In this document: positions 42,602 through 50,744 of the stretch, piece by piece
How the letters are laid out: each line of letters begins with the position of its first letter
Numbering within the stretch: the first letter of the stretch is position 1
Assembly (NCBI GenBank): GCA_001898785.1
Contig: MKVE01000029.1
Location: forward strand, 1 to 56,401
Direction of reading: 5' to 3'
From: Chryseobacterium sp. 36-9
GTDB taxonomy: Bacteria > Bacteroidota > Bacteroidia > Flavobacteriales > Weeksellaceae
DNA: 56,401 bases
Notes under the pieces: model-generated
What the model was told of the DNA's origin: nothing
Databases searched by the model: none
What the model saw: the letters and a program-made list of their open reading frames with translations, nothing else
Made by a program: the position numbers and the translations under genes

Positions 42602-44092
42602 CTACTTAGTGTGATTCATTGCATTCGCATCGATGTTAACTCCAAGACCTTGCGCTACTCTCATTCCTAATTCTATATTAGCACGGAAGAAATGACAAAG
42701 CTGACGGTTGATGATCTCGTCTCGTTTTGGCCCGTCAATTCCGCTCATATGGCCAACGATGTTGTTGACCAGAGCTGTTCTCGCTTCCTGATTCAGAGCT
42801 TTTGTATAGAACAATCCCGGCTGTGTATAATGGTCATCATCGTTTTGATTCCTGTTGAAGTTGGCGACATGATTGTTGTCCAGGTCATATTCGAAAGATT
42901 TGTATGATTCTGTTGGTTCTATATCACTGAAGCTGTTTGGATAATAATTCGGCTGGTCACCGTAATTAGAATCGTCTGCCATAAAACCACCTCTTTGGAA
43001 ATTATTCACAGCGAACGGACATCTGTTAACTTCCAGCTGATGCGAGTTCACACCAACTCTGTATCGGTGCGCATCAGCATAAGAAAATAATCTGCCCTGA
43101 AGCATCTTGTCCGGAGAAAAGCTGATGCCGTCAACTAAGTGACTTGGTGCAAAAGCCGACTGCTCCACGTGAACGAAGTAGTTTCTTGGAACTTCATTCA
43201 GTTCCATTACGCCAACTTCCTGTAGTGGGAATTCGTCCTGAAACCAGACCTTAGTCACATCAAACGGATTCCAGCGCCATTCTTTTGCCTGTTGTTCTGT
43301 CATAGTCTGGATGTAAAGTTTCCATTTCGGGAAATTTCCGGCTTCTATTTCATTGACTAAATCTTCCTGCGCAAAATCCGGGTTTTCACCTTTCATTTTG
43401 GTTGCATCGGCATCAGAAAAATTCTTGATACCCTGTTGCGTCTTGAAATGAAATTTGACCCATGTTCTCTCATTATTTTCATTGATCATAGAAAAAGTGT
43501 GAGACCCGAATCCGTGCATATGTCTGTAACCATAGGGTGTTCCTCTGTCAGACATCAGAATCAGAACCTGATGAAGTGATTCCGGATTCAACGACCAGAA
43601 ATCCCACATCATCGTTTTGCTTTTCAAATTGGTTTTCGGGACACGTTTCTGAGTATGGATAAAATCAGGAAATTTTTTTGCATCCTTAATAAAGAAAACC
43701 GGTGTATTGTTTCCAACCAGATCCCAGTTTCCGTCTTCGGTGTAGAATTTCAAAGCAAATCCTCTGGGATCTCTTTCCGTATCGGCACTTCCCATTTCTC
43801 CGCCTACTGTAGAAAATCTCGCAAACATCCTGCAGGAATTCCCGACTTTGGAAAACAGTTTTGCTCTTGTATATTGGCTGATATCGTGTGTTACCGTAAA
43901 AGTTCCGTACGCACCCGAACCTTTGGCGTGAACAATTCTTTCAGGGATTCTTTCTCTTACGAAATGAGCAAGGTTCTCCTGAAGTATAAAATCCTGTAAC
44001 AAAACCGGACCTCTAGGTCCTACGGTTTGCGAATCCTGATGCTCATAATAAGGTGAGCCAACGGCGTTTGTGAGTTTTCTCTTATTTTCCAT
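42602..44092 (-). CDS. katA: Monofunctional haem catalase
   Basis: It dismutates hydrogen peroxide. Seen: catalytic H55 (RIVHAKGSGAYG), N128 (DLVGNNTPVFF), RFSTVGGEMGSADTERDPRG, and the proximal haem ligand Y338 (GRLFSYADAHRYR). The 496 residues place it in the small-subunit class. It ends LGVNIDANAMNHTK. It has no signal peptide and is cytoplasmic. Its start is 112 bases from the divergent oxyR gene, and peroxide induction through OxyR is the natural inference. I did not find a clean TAnnTTTG promoter for it, as expected for an activated promoter. Confidence 0.96.
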   Translation of the reverse strand: MENKRKLTNAVGSPYYEHQDSQTVGPRGPVLLQDFILQENLAHFVRERIPERIVHAKGSGAYGTFTVTHDISQYTRAKLFSKVGNSCRMFARFSTVGGEMGSADTERDPRGFALKFYTEDGNWDLVGNNTPVFFIKDAKKFPDFIHTQKRVPKTNLKSKTMMWDFWSLNPESLHQVLILMSDRGTPYGYRHMHGFGSHTFSMINENNERTWVKFHFKTQQGIKNFSDADATKMKGENPDFAQEDLVNEIEAGNFPKWKLYIQTMTEQQAKEWRWNPFDVTKVWFQDEFPLQEVGVMELNEVPRNYFVHVEQSAFAPSHLVDGISFSPDKMLQGRLFSYADAHRYRVGVNSHQLEVNRCPFAVNNFQRGGFMADDSNYGDQPNYYPNSFSDIEPTESYKSFEYDLDNNHVANFNRNQNDDDHYTQPGLFYTKALNQEARTALVNNIVGHMSGIDGPKRDEIINRQLCHFFRANIELGMRVAQGLGVNIDANAMNHTK

Positions 44093-44171
44093 ATTTCAGA
44101 TTTATGATTTAATTCATTAATTGTGATGCTAAATTCGATAAAAAAACCTATTTATGAAACAAATTAATAAG

Positions 44172-44179
44172 TATATTTG
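44172..44179 (+). promoter_or_regulatory. -7 box of oxyR
   Basis: TATATTTG fits TAnnTTTG; expected start about 20 bases before the GTG at 44205. It lies in the short katA-oxyR divergent region where OxyR itself should bind. Confidence 0.55.
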
Positions 44180-44204
44180 TAATAGATAAAATTAATTAGA
44201 AATC

Positions 44205-45158
44205 GTGAATATCCAACAACTAGAATATCTGATTGCAGTAGATAAATATAAACATTTTGGTAAAGCTGCGCAAGCGTGTTTCATTACTCAGCCAACACTT
44301 AGTGCAATGATTCAGAAATTTGAAGATGAGCTTGATGTGAAGGTTTTTGACAGAACAACTCATCCAATCAGAACAACAGACGCCGGCGCGGAAATTATCA
44401 AAGAAGCTCAGAAAGTCATTGATTCTGTAATGGAACTCAAGAACAAGGCTAATTTTCTCAATAATATTCTTGCAGGTAAATTGAATCTAGGAATTATCCC
44501 AACCGTTTCAAGTTATGTTCTCCCGAATGAGATTTTTAGTTTCCTTCAAAAGAATCCCCAGATTGAACTGAATATCAAAGAAATGACAACTGAAAGTATC
44601 ATCAAATCTTTGAAATCCGGAGAATTAGATGCAGGAATTATTTCTACACCATATTCTGCGGCTGATGAGTTTTACCAGGATTTTCTTTTCAACGAGGAAC
44701 TGATGTTGTACTCCGCAAGCCAGGAAAGTGGTTCAAAAAAGGATTGTTTTGTGGTTCCTGATGACATCGATGTGGACAAAGTTTGGCTTTTGGAAGAAGG
44801 AAATTGTTTGAGAACACAATTTGAAAATATTTGCCATTTAAAAGAAAACTCTCTGAAACCCAGTAATTTGGAATTCTTGGCTTCCAACATCAATACATTA
44901 ATCCAAATGGTCGATAAGGTAGGTGGTATCACGATTCTTCCGGAAATGGGCGTTGAGCAATTGTCAGCAGAACAGAAGCAAAAAGTTTCCAGATTTATAA
45001 AACCGTTTCCTTTCAGAGAAATCAGCATCATCTATTATAAACCGACTTATAAACAGAAAATTATTGATGAACTGATTTCAGGAATCAGAGAATCGATGTC
45101 ACAAAGACTTAATTATTATAAGGATTCTGAAAACTATGTCAGCATAAAACCTGAATAA
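44205..45158 (+). CDS. oxyR: LysR-type peroxide regulator OxyR
   Basis: It has 317 residues with a GTG start. N-terminal LysR winged helix (1-60): MNIQQLEYLIAVDKYKHFG, AAQACFITQPTLSAMIQKFE, VFDRTTHPIRTTDAG. In the sensor domain WLLEEGNCLRTQFENICHL holds C201 and C210, nine apart like the C199-C208 redox pair of E. coli OxyR, with the conserved LEEGxCLR text. This, with katA divergent at 112 bases, makes OxyR far more likely than a generic LysR protein. Oxidation to the disulfide would activate katA and probably other peroxide genes. Confidence 0.92.
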   Translation: MNIQQLEYLIAVDKYKHFGKAAQACFITQPTLSAMIQKFEDELDVKVFDRTTHPIRTTDAGAEIIKEAQKVIDSVMELKNKANFLNNILAGKLNLGIIPTVSSYVLPNEIFSFLQKNPQIELNIKEMTTESIIKSLKSGELDAGIISTPYSAADEFYQDFLFNEELMLYSASQESGSKKDCFVVPDDIDVDKVWLLEEGNCLRTQFENICHLKENSLKPSNLEFLASNINTLIQMVDKVGGITILPEMGVEQLSAEQKQKVSRFIKPFPFREISIIYYKPTYKQKIIDELISGIRESMSQRLNYYKDSENYVSIKPE

Positions 45159-45182
45159 ATTCATACTGGTTTAATATGAATT
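45158..45182 (+). terminator. Possible weak terminator after oxyR
   Basis: AATTCATA (45158-45165) pairs with TATGAATT (45175-45182), followed by AATTTT. The stem is perfect but AT-rich and the T run is short. Confidence 0.4.
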
Positions 45183-45185
45183 AAT

Positions 45186-45216
45186 TTTGAAGTTTAAGAA
45201 TTACTTTGTAAATTTG
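45186..45216 (+). promoter_or_regulatory. Promoter of metK
   Basis: TTTG at 45186-45189, 19 bases, then TAAATTTG at 45209-45216: a textbook Bacteroidota promoter. Expected start near 45220, giving a structured leader of about 140 bases before metK. Confidence 0.75.
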
Positions 45217-45235
45217 CCCTCGATTTTTGAATAAA

Positions 45236-45286
45236 CGGAGGAGAACTTTGACTGATTGCAACCTCAATAAAAAATGCTAAAACAGA
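45236..45286 (+). promoter_or_regulatory. SAM-II-like riboswitch in the metK leader
   Basis: The fold matches SAM-II. P1 is GAGG (45238-45241) with CCTC (45262-45265). The loop 1 text GAACTTTGACTGATTGCAA corresponds to the GAUUUAACCGUAUUGCAA of the known SAM-II aptamer. An A-rich linker AATAAAAAA leads to GCTAAAA (45276-45282), the pseudoknot strand conserved in SAM-II. It sits on the transcript of SAM synthetase, the most direct SAM target. The match is by eye against remembered SAM-II sequence. No SAM-I core (GGCAACC, GGTGCTAA) is present. Confidence 0.72.
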
Positions 45287-45358
45287 TTTTTCTCTTTTAG
45301 TTCCTTTTTACAATCAGTGGTTTATCCTTAAACAAATTAATATAAAAGGAATTTATTT

Positions 45359-46639
45359 ATGTCTTATTTATTTACGTCCGAATCAGTTTCTGAAGGGCAT
45401 CCTGATAAAGTAGCTGATCAGATTTCTGACGCGCTTATCGATCATTTCTTAGCTTATGACAAAAACTCAAAAGTAGCTTGTGAAACGCTTGTGACGACTG
45501 GCCAGGTTGTTTTGGCTGGAGAAGTGAAGTCTGATGCTTACCTTGATGTACAGCATATCGCGAGAGATGTGATCAATAAAATTGGTTACACGAAAAGTGA
45601 ATATATGTTCAATGGTGATTCTTGTGGTGTAATTTCCGCAATCCACGAACAATCTCCGGATATCAATCAGGGTGTTGACAGAACTTTGGACGAAACCGAC
45701 TTCGAAACCAGAGCAAACGCTCAAGGAGCTGGAGATCAGGGGATGATGTTCGGTTATGCTACCAACGAAACTGAAAATTATATGCCTTTGGCTTTGGATC
45801 TTGCGCATCAGATTCTAAAAGAATTAGCAGATCTAAGAAGAGAAGGAAACGCAATTCCTTACTTGCGTCCGGATGCAAAATCTCAGGTAACCATAGAGTA
45901 TTCTGATGATCACAAACCAATCAGAATCGACAGCATTGTGGTTTCTACACAACACGATGATTTCGGAAGTGAAGAAGCGATGTTAGCTAAAATCAAAAAA
46001 GATATCATCGAAATTTTAATTCCTAAAGTTAAGGCTAAACAAAAGCCGGAAATCCAGGAATTGTTCAACGGCGATATCAAATATCATATTAATCCAACTG
46101 GAAAATTCGTCATCGGTGGTCCTCACGGCGATACAGGTTTGACGGGAAGAAAAATCATCGTTGATACTTACGGAGGAAAGGGTGCTCACGGAGGTGGTGC
46201 TTTCTCGGGAAAAGATCCTTCCAAAGTGGACAGAAGTGCTGCTTATGCAACAAGACACATTGCTAAAAACCTAGTTGCTGCAGGCGTTGCAGATGAGGTT
46301 TTGGTACAGGTTTCCTATGCGATTGGTGTTGCAGAGCCTTGTGGACTTTACATCAATACTTACGGCACTTCAAAACTGGATATCAATGATGGAGAATTGG
46401 CGAAAAGAGTTCAGCAATTGTTTGACCTTAGACCTTATGCCGTTGAGAAAAATCTTAAGCTGAGAAACCCTATCTATATAGAAACTGCAGCTTACGGACA
46501 TATGGGAAAAGATTATTATGTAGCTGATAAAACTTTTAACAAAGGACAGAAAAACGAATTAACTCTAAAAGATCTTGAGTTCTTCACTTGGGAAAAACTG
46601 GATCGGGTAGAGGATATCAAAAAAGAATTCGGATTGTAA
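45359..46639 (+). CDS. metK: S-adenosylmethionine synthetase
   Basis: It makes SAM from methionine and ATP. Seen: [20 protein letters not shown] (5-24) with the ATP-binding histidine, [23 protein letters not shown] text (here [13 protein letters not shown]), [33 protein letters not shown] (the [19 protein letters not shown] phosphate loop follows), and [14 protein letters not shown]. The 426 residues are complete, slightly longer than the 384 of E. coli, as usual in Bacteroidota. It is monocistronic with its own promoter, a SAM-II-like leader and a terminator. It uses the methionine made by the cluster at 1863-10504. Confidence 0.97.
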   Translation: MSYLFTSESVSEGHPDKVADQISDALIDHFLAYDKNSKVACETLVTTGQVVLAGEVKSDAYLDVQHIARDVINKIGYTKSEYMFNGDSCGVISAIHEQSPDINQGVDRTLDETDFETRANAQGAGDQGMMFGYATNETENYMPLALDLAHQILKELADLRREGNAIPYLRPDAKSQVTIEYSDDHKPIRIDSIVVSTQHDDFGSEEAMLAKIKKDIIEILIPKVKAKQKPEIQELFNGDIKYHINPTGKFVIGGPHGDTGLTGRKIIVDTYGGKGAHGGGAFSGKDPSKVDRSAAYATRHIAKNLVAAGVADEVLVQVSYAIGVAEPCGLYINTYGTSKLDINDGELAKRVQQLFDLRPYAVEKNLKLRNPIYIETAAYGHMGKDYYVADKTFNKGQKNELTLKDLEFFTWEKLDRVEDIKKEFGL

Positions 46640-46662
46640 GGTTCGGAATTTTAGAAATCTGG

Positions 46663-46696
46663 AAACTGCTTTATCTTTGGGTAAAGCAGTTTTTTA
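46663..46696 (+). terminator. Intrinsic terminator after metK
   Basis: AAACTGCTTTA (46663-46673) pairs perfectly with TAAAGCAGTTT (46682-46692), followed by T residues. Confidence 0.92.
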
Positions 46697-46724
46697 TTTT
46701 ATCAAATCATTGCATCACTTTTGC

Positions 46725-46732
46725 TACTTTTG
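46725..46732 (+). promoter_or_regulatory. -7 box of the barrel-like protein gene
   Basis: TACTTTTG fits TAnnTTTG, with expected start about 30 bases before the ATG at 46768. Confidence 0.5.
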
Positions 46733-46767
46733 TGCAGGAATAAATAATTCCGTTAAAAAATTAATCA

Positions 46768-47241
46768 ATGAAATCAATTATATATACAGTTGTCTTGCTT
46801 TTTACCTTTTGTGGACTTGCAAAATCTCAGCTTACCGTTCATAAGCTGTTGACCGCAGGTTATGTTTATCAGAATCAAAGTTTTGGTGAAGTCGGCGGAA
46901 AACTACTTTTTCTGAGTAATGATGATGTCGTTTTCAGGACAGGAGTTTCTGCTTTGATGGGCTCATCGAATCAAAAATTTGCTATAATGCCTAAAGTAAG
47001 TGCTGACATTTTATTGAATTTCCAGAAAAACGTGGATTTTTATCACGCTCATTATTTTATTTTAGGAGCAGAAGCAACTAATAAATATATTGCACCAAAA
47101 GCCGGCTTTAGTCTTTTCGGGATTTTAGATTTGACCGGAGGTTATGGATTTTCTTTAGATAAAGACGGAATTAATGGAAAAGAGCTGAAAGGACTTAATA
47201 TCAATTTCACAATAAATATCCCATTGGTTTTACTTAATTGA
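46768..47241 (+). CDS. Secreted hypothetical protein, small-barrel-like
   Basis: It has 157 residues with a signal peptide MKSIIYTVVLLFTFCGLAKS and cleavage before QLTV. The mature part alternates hydrophobic and polar residues in short strands (TAGYVYQNQSFGEVGGKLLF, FAIMPKVSADILLNF, HYFILGAEATNKYIAPKAGFSLFGILDLTGGYGFSL) and ends in a hydrophobic stretch INIPLVLLN, consistent with a small outer-membrane barrel. I do not recognise a family and assign no function. It stands alone between the metK terminator and the sigma-factor gene. Confidence 0.7.
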   Translation: MKSIIYTVVLLFTFCGLAKSQLTVHKLLTAGYVYQNQSFGEVGGKLLFLSNDDVVFRTGVSALMGSSNQKFAIMPKVSADILLNFQKNVDFYHAHYFILGAEATNKYIAPKAGFSLFGILDLTGGYGFSLDKDGINGKELKGLNINFTINIPLVLLN

Positions 47242-47461
47242 TTTAACTATTTGGTTTTTTTTGAATCAAATTAAAGAAAAATGAAAATTTAACAATCCTT
47301 TAACTTTTTGTTTGATCTTTTTTATTATTTTTACACCTCTTTAAAAATCTTGCGTATAGAAAAAATTTACTCTTAAAAAAATAATAACAGAATCGAACCT
47401 GTCAAATCAGTTACACCAGTATCTGAGTGTATGGTTGGGTTCACAAATTAAGAGTATAGTT

Positions 47462-48052
47462 ATGAAAACGCAAACGGACAGCAAACTGATTTTCCAATAT
47501 CAGAATGGCGATGAGAAGGCCCTTTCTACACTGATCAACCGACACAAAAAAGATCTCTTCACGTTCATCTACTACAAGTTGATGGATGAAGATTTGGCAA
47601 ACGATATCTTTCAGGATACCTTTATTAAAATCATTGTGACCTTAAAAGAAGGTCGTTACAAAGAAGAAAACAAGTTCATCCTTTGGGCAAAACGTATTGC
47701 ACATAATCTGATCATCGATCATTTCAGGCTGCAATCCAAAAATATCAAAATTTCGGAAACTTCTTTTGATAATGAAGAATTCTCCATATTTGATATCATT
47801 AAGGAGCCGGAAAACAATATTGAGGATAAACTAATAGCAGATCAAATAAATGAGGATTTGCTAAAAATGCTGGTAATGCTTCCTGACAATCAGCAAGAGG
47901 TAATTAAGCTGAGATTTTTTGATGGTCTGAGTTTCAAAGAGATTGCGGATCATACAGATACAAGTATCAATACAACTCTGGGAAGAGTGAGATATGCCTT
48001 GATCAACCTGAGAAAAATCATGGAGGAAAATAAAATTATTTTGACAAAATAA
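47462..48052 (+). CDS. ECF-type RNA polymerase sigma factor
   Basis: It has 196 residues from ATG 47462; the frame extends to a TTG at 47435 but homologous text begins MKTQTDSKLIFQYQ. Region 2 (about 15-90): DEKALSTLINRHKKDLFTFIYYKL, DLANDIFQDTFIKI, FILWAKRIAHNLIIDHFR. Region 4 (about 135-190): KMLVMLPDNQQEVIKLRFFDGLSFKEIAD and INTTLGRVRYALINLRK. It has no C-terminal extension and no anti-sigma gene of recognised type beside it. A 45-residue gene follows after 43 bases. It may respond to an extracytoplasmic or other stress; the promoter set it serves cannot be read. Confidence 0.9.
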   Translation: MKTQTDSKLIFQYQNGDEKALSTLINRHKKDLFTFIYYKLMDEDLANDIFQDTFIKIIVTLKEGRYKEENKFILWAKRIAHNLIIDHFRLQSKNIKISETSFDNEEFSIFDIIKEPENNIEDKLIADQINEDLLKMLVMLPDNQQEVIKLRFFDGLSFKEIADHTDTSINTTLGRVRYALINLRKIMEENKIILTK

Positions 48053-48095
48053 TAATAAACATTTTTTTTTGGCGTTATGTTGTAAAAGCCTGCCT

Positions 48096-48233
48096 ATGAA
48101 AAAAAACGACACTTTAACAACAAAAGCTTTGACGCCTAAAAAAGAAATCATCGATTTTCTGTTGAATTATTCGAAAAATATTCAACCGATAAAAACTAAA
48201 AATAGAAAAATTGTCTTAGTTTCAAAAAACTGA
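48096..48233 (+). CDS. 45-residue basic small protein behind the ECF sigma gene
   Basis: The frame ATG 48096 to TGA 48231 encodes a 45-residue protein beginning MKKNDTLTTKALTPKKE, then IIDFLLNYSKNIQPIKTKNR, ending KIVLVSKN. About 27% of residues are lysine or arginine. It has an amphipathic helix (PKKEIIDFLLNYSK). It sits in the same direction 43 bases after the sigma factor, with normal codon use. I recall, without being able to check, that flavobacterial ECF genes are often followed by such small KKE-x-IDFLLNYSK proteins. A role tied to the sigma factor is inferred; it could be an anti-sigma peptide or an accessory DNA- or RNAP-binding protein. Confidence 0.72.
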   Translation: MKKNDTLTTKALTPKKEIIDFLLNYSKNIQPIKTKNRKIVLVSKN

Positions 48234-48299
48234 GATTTTTAGATTTTAAATAATTGAATTTTATGACTGAGCTTTCCTACGTGGACAAAAAAAATTGAC

Positions 48300-48307
48300 T
48301 AGATTTG
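48300..48307 (+). promoter_or_regulatory. -7 box overlapping a spurious TTG start
   Basis: TAGATTTG fits TAnnTTTG. Its TTG at 48305 is in frame with the nucleotidase gene and would add three codons, but it lies before the expected start of transcription near 48311. The ATG at 48314 is therefore the start, with almost no leader. Confidence 0.55.
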
Positions 48308-48313
48308 TGCCTT

Positions 48314-49012
48314 ATGAAAAACGTAAGGCACATTTTTTTTGACCTCGATAATACGTTGTGGGATCATCGCAAGAATGCTTATTTAACCATTAGAGATTTA
48401 TTCGGAAAGCAGGAAATATCTGAGAAGTATAAAATTGATTTTGAAGAATTTCACAGTACCTATCATATCATCAACGAAAAACTTTGGGAACAGATACGTG
48501 ATGGCGAAATTGACAAAGATTATCTCAGAAAACACCGTTTTTATGACACGTTCCTGAATTTTGGAGTAGATGATGTCAATCTCACCGATTACTTCGAACA
48601 TCATTTCCTGGACGAAATCCTTAAATATAATGAGTTGGTTGACGGTGCACTGGATCTGCTCAACTATTTGAAATCTAAGAACTATAAAATGCACATTATT
48701 TCCAACGGTTTTCAGGAAGTAACTGAACGGAAATGTATTCTCTCCGGAATCTCCGGTTTTTTCGAAACCATTACCAGTGCAGATTCCGTCAACATCAGAA
48801 AGCCACGACCGGAAATTTTCGAATATTCATTAAAACTTGCGAAAGCCAGTAAAGAAGAAAGTATTTTAATAGGAGATGATTGGATTGCCGATGTCAAAGG
48901 CGCGCAGAATTTTGGGATTGATATTATTTTCTTTGACGTTTTGGACGAAAATCCTCAGGAAGAAGGGTTGAAATTCATCAAACATTTATCGGAAATCAAA
49001 CAATATTTATAA
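48314..49012 (+). CDS. YjjG-type noncanonical pyrimidine nucleotidase (HAD family)
   Basis: It has 232 residues from ATG 48314. It is a HAD phosphatase: motif I IFFDLDNTLWDH with D10 and D12, motif II HIISNGFQEVTERK, motif III lysine in IRKPRPEIFEYSL, motif IV LIGDDWIADVKGA. DLDNTLWD and NGFQEVTERK mark the YjjG group, which dephosphorylates noncanonical pyrimidine nucleotides (a house-cleaning role) in E. coli. A helical cap lies at 20-95. It is downstream of the sigma unit but has its own -7 box. A bidirectional terminator follows within four bases. Confidence 0.87.
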   Translation: MKNVRHIFFDLDNTLWDHRKNAYLTIRDLFGKQEISEKYKIDFEEFHSTYHIINEKLWEQIRDGEIDKDYLRKHRFYDTFLNFGVDDVNLTDYFEHHFLDEILKYNELVDGALDLLNYLKSKNYKMHIISNGFQEVTERKCILSGISGFFETITSADSVNIRKPRPEIFEYSLKLAKASKEESILIGDDWIADVKGAQNFGIDIIFFDVLDENPQEEGLKFIKHLSEIKQYL

Positions 49013-49016
49013 AAAG

Positions 49017-49042
49017 AAAGCCTTTCAGATCCGAAAGGCTTT
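49017..49042. terminator. Bidirectional terminator between nucleotidase and trpS
   Basis: AAAGCCTTTC (49017-49026) pairs with GAAAGGCTTT (49033-49042), A run before and T run after. Confidence 0.9.
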
Positions 49043-49062
49043 TTACATTTTAAAAGTTGAAA

Positions 49063-50031
49063 TTATATTCCCAAACTTTCTCTTACTCTTTTTATCGTTT
49101 GAGTTGCGATAACTCTGGTTTTTTCAGCACCTTCCTGTAGTTTTGCTTCCAACTCATTTAGATTATTCATATAATAAGTGAAGGTTTCTCTTTCCTTCTC
49201 AAATCTGGTTAAAATCAAATCCAATAATTCTTTTTTGGCGTGACCGTAACCATAATTTCCGGCTAAGTATTTGGCTCTCAATTCTTCTGTCTGTTCCGGT
49301 GTCGCAATTAATGAATAGATAGCAAAAACTTTATCTGTATCAGGATCTTTTGGGTCTTCGAGAGGTGTAGAATCAGTTTCGATGGACATTACTTGTTTCT
49401 TTAATTCTTTTTCGGGCAAGAAAATATTAATAATATTTCCTCTGGATTTTGACATTTTATGTCCATCGATTCCCGGAACATATTTCGTATTTTCTTCCAG
49501 TTCGGCTTTTGGTAAAACAAAAACTTCACCCATCTGATTATTGAATCTGGATGCTACATCGCGTGCTATTTCCAAGTGTTGCAGCTGGTCTTTTCCCACA
49601 GGAACAATCTCTGCGTCATATAACAAAATATCTGCTGCCATCAGTATCGGATAAGTAAACAATCCGGCATTGACATCCTGTAATCGGTCTGCTTTATCTT
49701 TGAAAGAATGAGCAAGAGTCAGTCTCTGGTAAGGGAAAAAGCACGATAAATGCCAGGATAATTCACAAGTTTCCGGGATGTCGCTTTGTCTGTAGAAAAA
49801 TGTTTTTTCTGTATCCAGTCCGCAGGCAAGCCAGGCTGCAGCAATCTCGTAAGTGTTCTGTTTCAGTTCTTTTGCATCTTTGATTTGTGTTAAAGAATGC
49901 AGATTAGCAATAAACAAAAAAGATTCGTTCTCTGCTTTTTTTGATAACTCGATTGCGGGAATAATGGCTCCCAAAAGGTTTCCGAGATGTGGCGTACCTG
50001 TGGCTTGTATACCTGTAAGTATTCTTGACAT
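49063..50031 (-). CDS. trpS: Tryptophanyl-tRNA synthetase
   Basis: It charges tRNA-Trp. Seen: the class I nucleotide motif TGTPHLGNLLGA (11-22, the TxxxHLGN version of HIGH), FIANLHSLT, ACGLDTEKTFFYRQSDI, AHSFKDKA, GLFTYPILMAADILLYDAE, VPVGKDQLQHLEIARD and GHKMSKSRGN, the KMSKS loop near residue 195. The 322 residues are standard for bacterial TrpRS. It is the last gene of a minus-strand run from the DUF6576 gene through lspA and the SanA-like gene, 68 bases after the latter. Confidence 0.96.
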   Translation of the reverse strand: MSRILTGIQATGTPHLGNLLGAIIPAIELSKKAENESFLFIANLHSLTQIKDAKELKQNTYEIAAAWLACGLDTEKTFFYRQSDIPETCELSWHLSCFFPYQRLTLAHSFKDKADRLQDVNAGLFTYPILMAADILLYDAEIVPVGKDQLQHLEIARDVASRFNNQMGEVFVLPKAELEENTKYVPGIDGHKMSKSRGNIINIFLPEKELKKQVMSIETDSTPLEDPKDPDTDKVFAIYSLIATPEQTEELRAKYLAGNYGYGHAKKELLDLILTRFEKERETFTYYMNNLNELEAKLQEGAEKTRVIATQTIKRVRESLGI

Positions 50032-50099
50032 TATAATTTTTTCAGATTGTAAAAATAAGAAAGATAAAAAGTTTGGACAACTTAAAAAAACGAAAGGAT

Positions 50100-50741
50100 T
50101 TATTTGATTTCTATTCTTTCTCCTCCAAACTTCGGTTCCACACCAAATAAAAAATCCCAGAACACTTTTGCTCTTGCTAATTTTTCGCGAACATTAGTTT
50201 TAAAACCTGCATATTGGTTAACGTCTTTTGCATTATAACCAAAGGCTTCTATGCCATTTTTTTGCGCAAGAAAAACAGCACGTTCATTATGGAATTGCTG
50301 AGAAACAATAATGTAGGATTTCTGTCCAAAAATTTCTTTGGCTCTTACCACCGAATCCAAAGTTCTGAAACCTGCGAAATCTTCGTAAATCTTATCTGCT
50401 GGAATGCCGGATTTGATTAGCTCGTTCTTCATATCTTCCGGTTCGTTGTAATGTTTTCGGGAGTTATCACCGCTAACAATAATATTTTTAATTTTTCCGG
50501 ATTTGTAAAGTTGAACTGTAGCCTCGATTCGGTTAAAAAAATAAGGATTCGGGTTTCCGTTGGCCAGTATTTTACTGGTTCCTAAAAGAAGTCCGACTTT
50601 TTCATTGGGAAGTTCTGACAATTCGGAGGTAACTTTGTCTTCGGTTTCATTTTCGATTTTGAAATTAGCCCAGAAAATAAAAAGAACCGATATTCCGAAG
50701 AAAATCAGTCCTGCAAATAATATTTTTTTGAACCGTTTCAT
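50100..50741 (-). CDS. SanA/ElyC/YdcF-family (DUF218) membrane-anchored protein
   Basis: It has 213 residues. One N-terminal membrane helix (about 7-27), then a periplasmic DUF218 domain: GLLLGTSKILANGNPNPYFFNRI (50-72), NIIVSGDNSRKHYNEPEDMK, DFAGFRTLDSVVRAKEIF, YIIVSQQFHNERAVFLA and NVREKLARAKVFWDFL. The GTSK, SGDN and SQxFHxxRA blocks match SanA, needed for envelope barrier function at high temperature in enterobacteria; its reaction is unknown. The gene starts three bases after lspA, an envelope gene, which fits an envelope role. Confidence 0.86.
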   Translation of the reverse strand: MKRFKKILFAGLIFFGISVLFIFWANFKIENETEDKVTSELSELPNEKVGLLLGTSKILANGNPNPYFFNRIEATVQLYKSGKIKNIIVSGDNSRKHYNEPEDMKNELIKSGIPADKIYEDFAGFRTLDSVVRAKEIFGQKSYIIVSQQFHNERAVFLAQKNGIEAFGYNAKDVNQYAGFKTNVREKLARAKVFWDFLFGVEPKFGGERIEIK

Positions 50742-50744
50742 AGT

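Noticed and set aside
45236-45318. Second SAM-I riboswitch in front of metK
   Set aside because: The S-box core blocks are absent; the order of P1, loop and GCTAAAA fits SAM-II instead.
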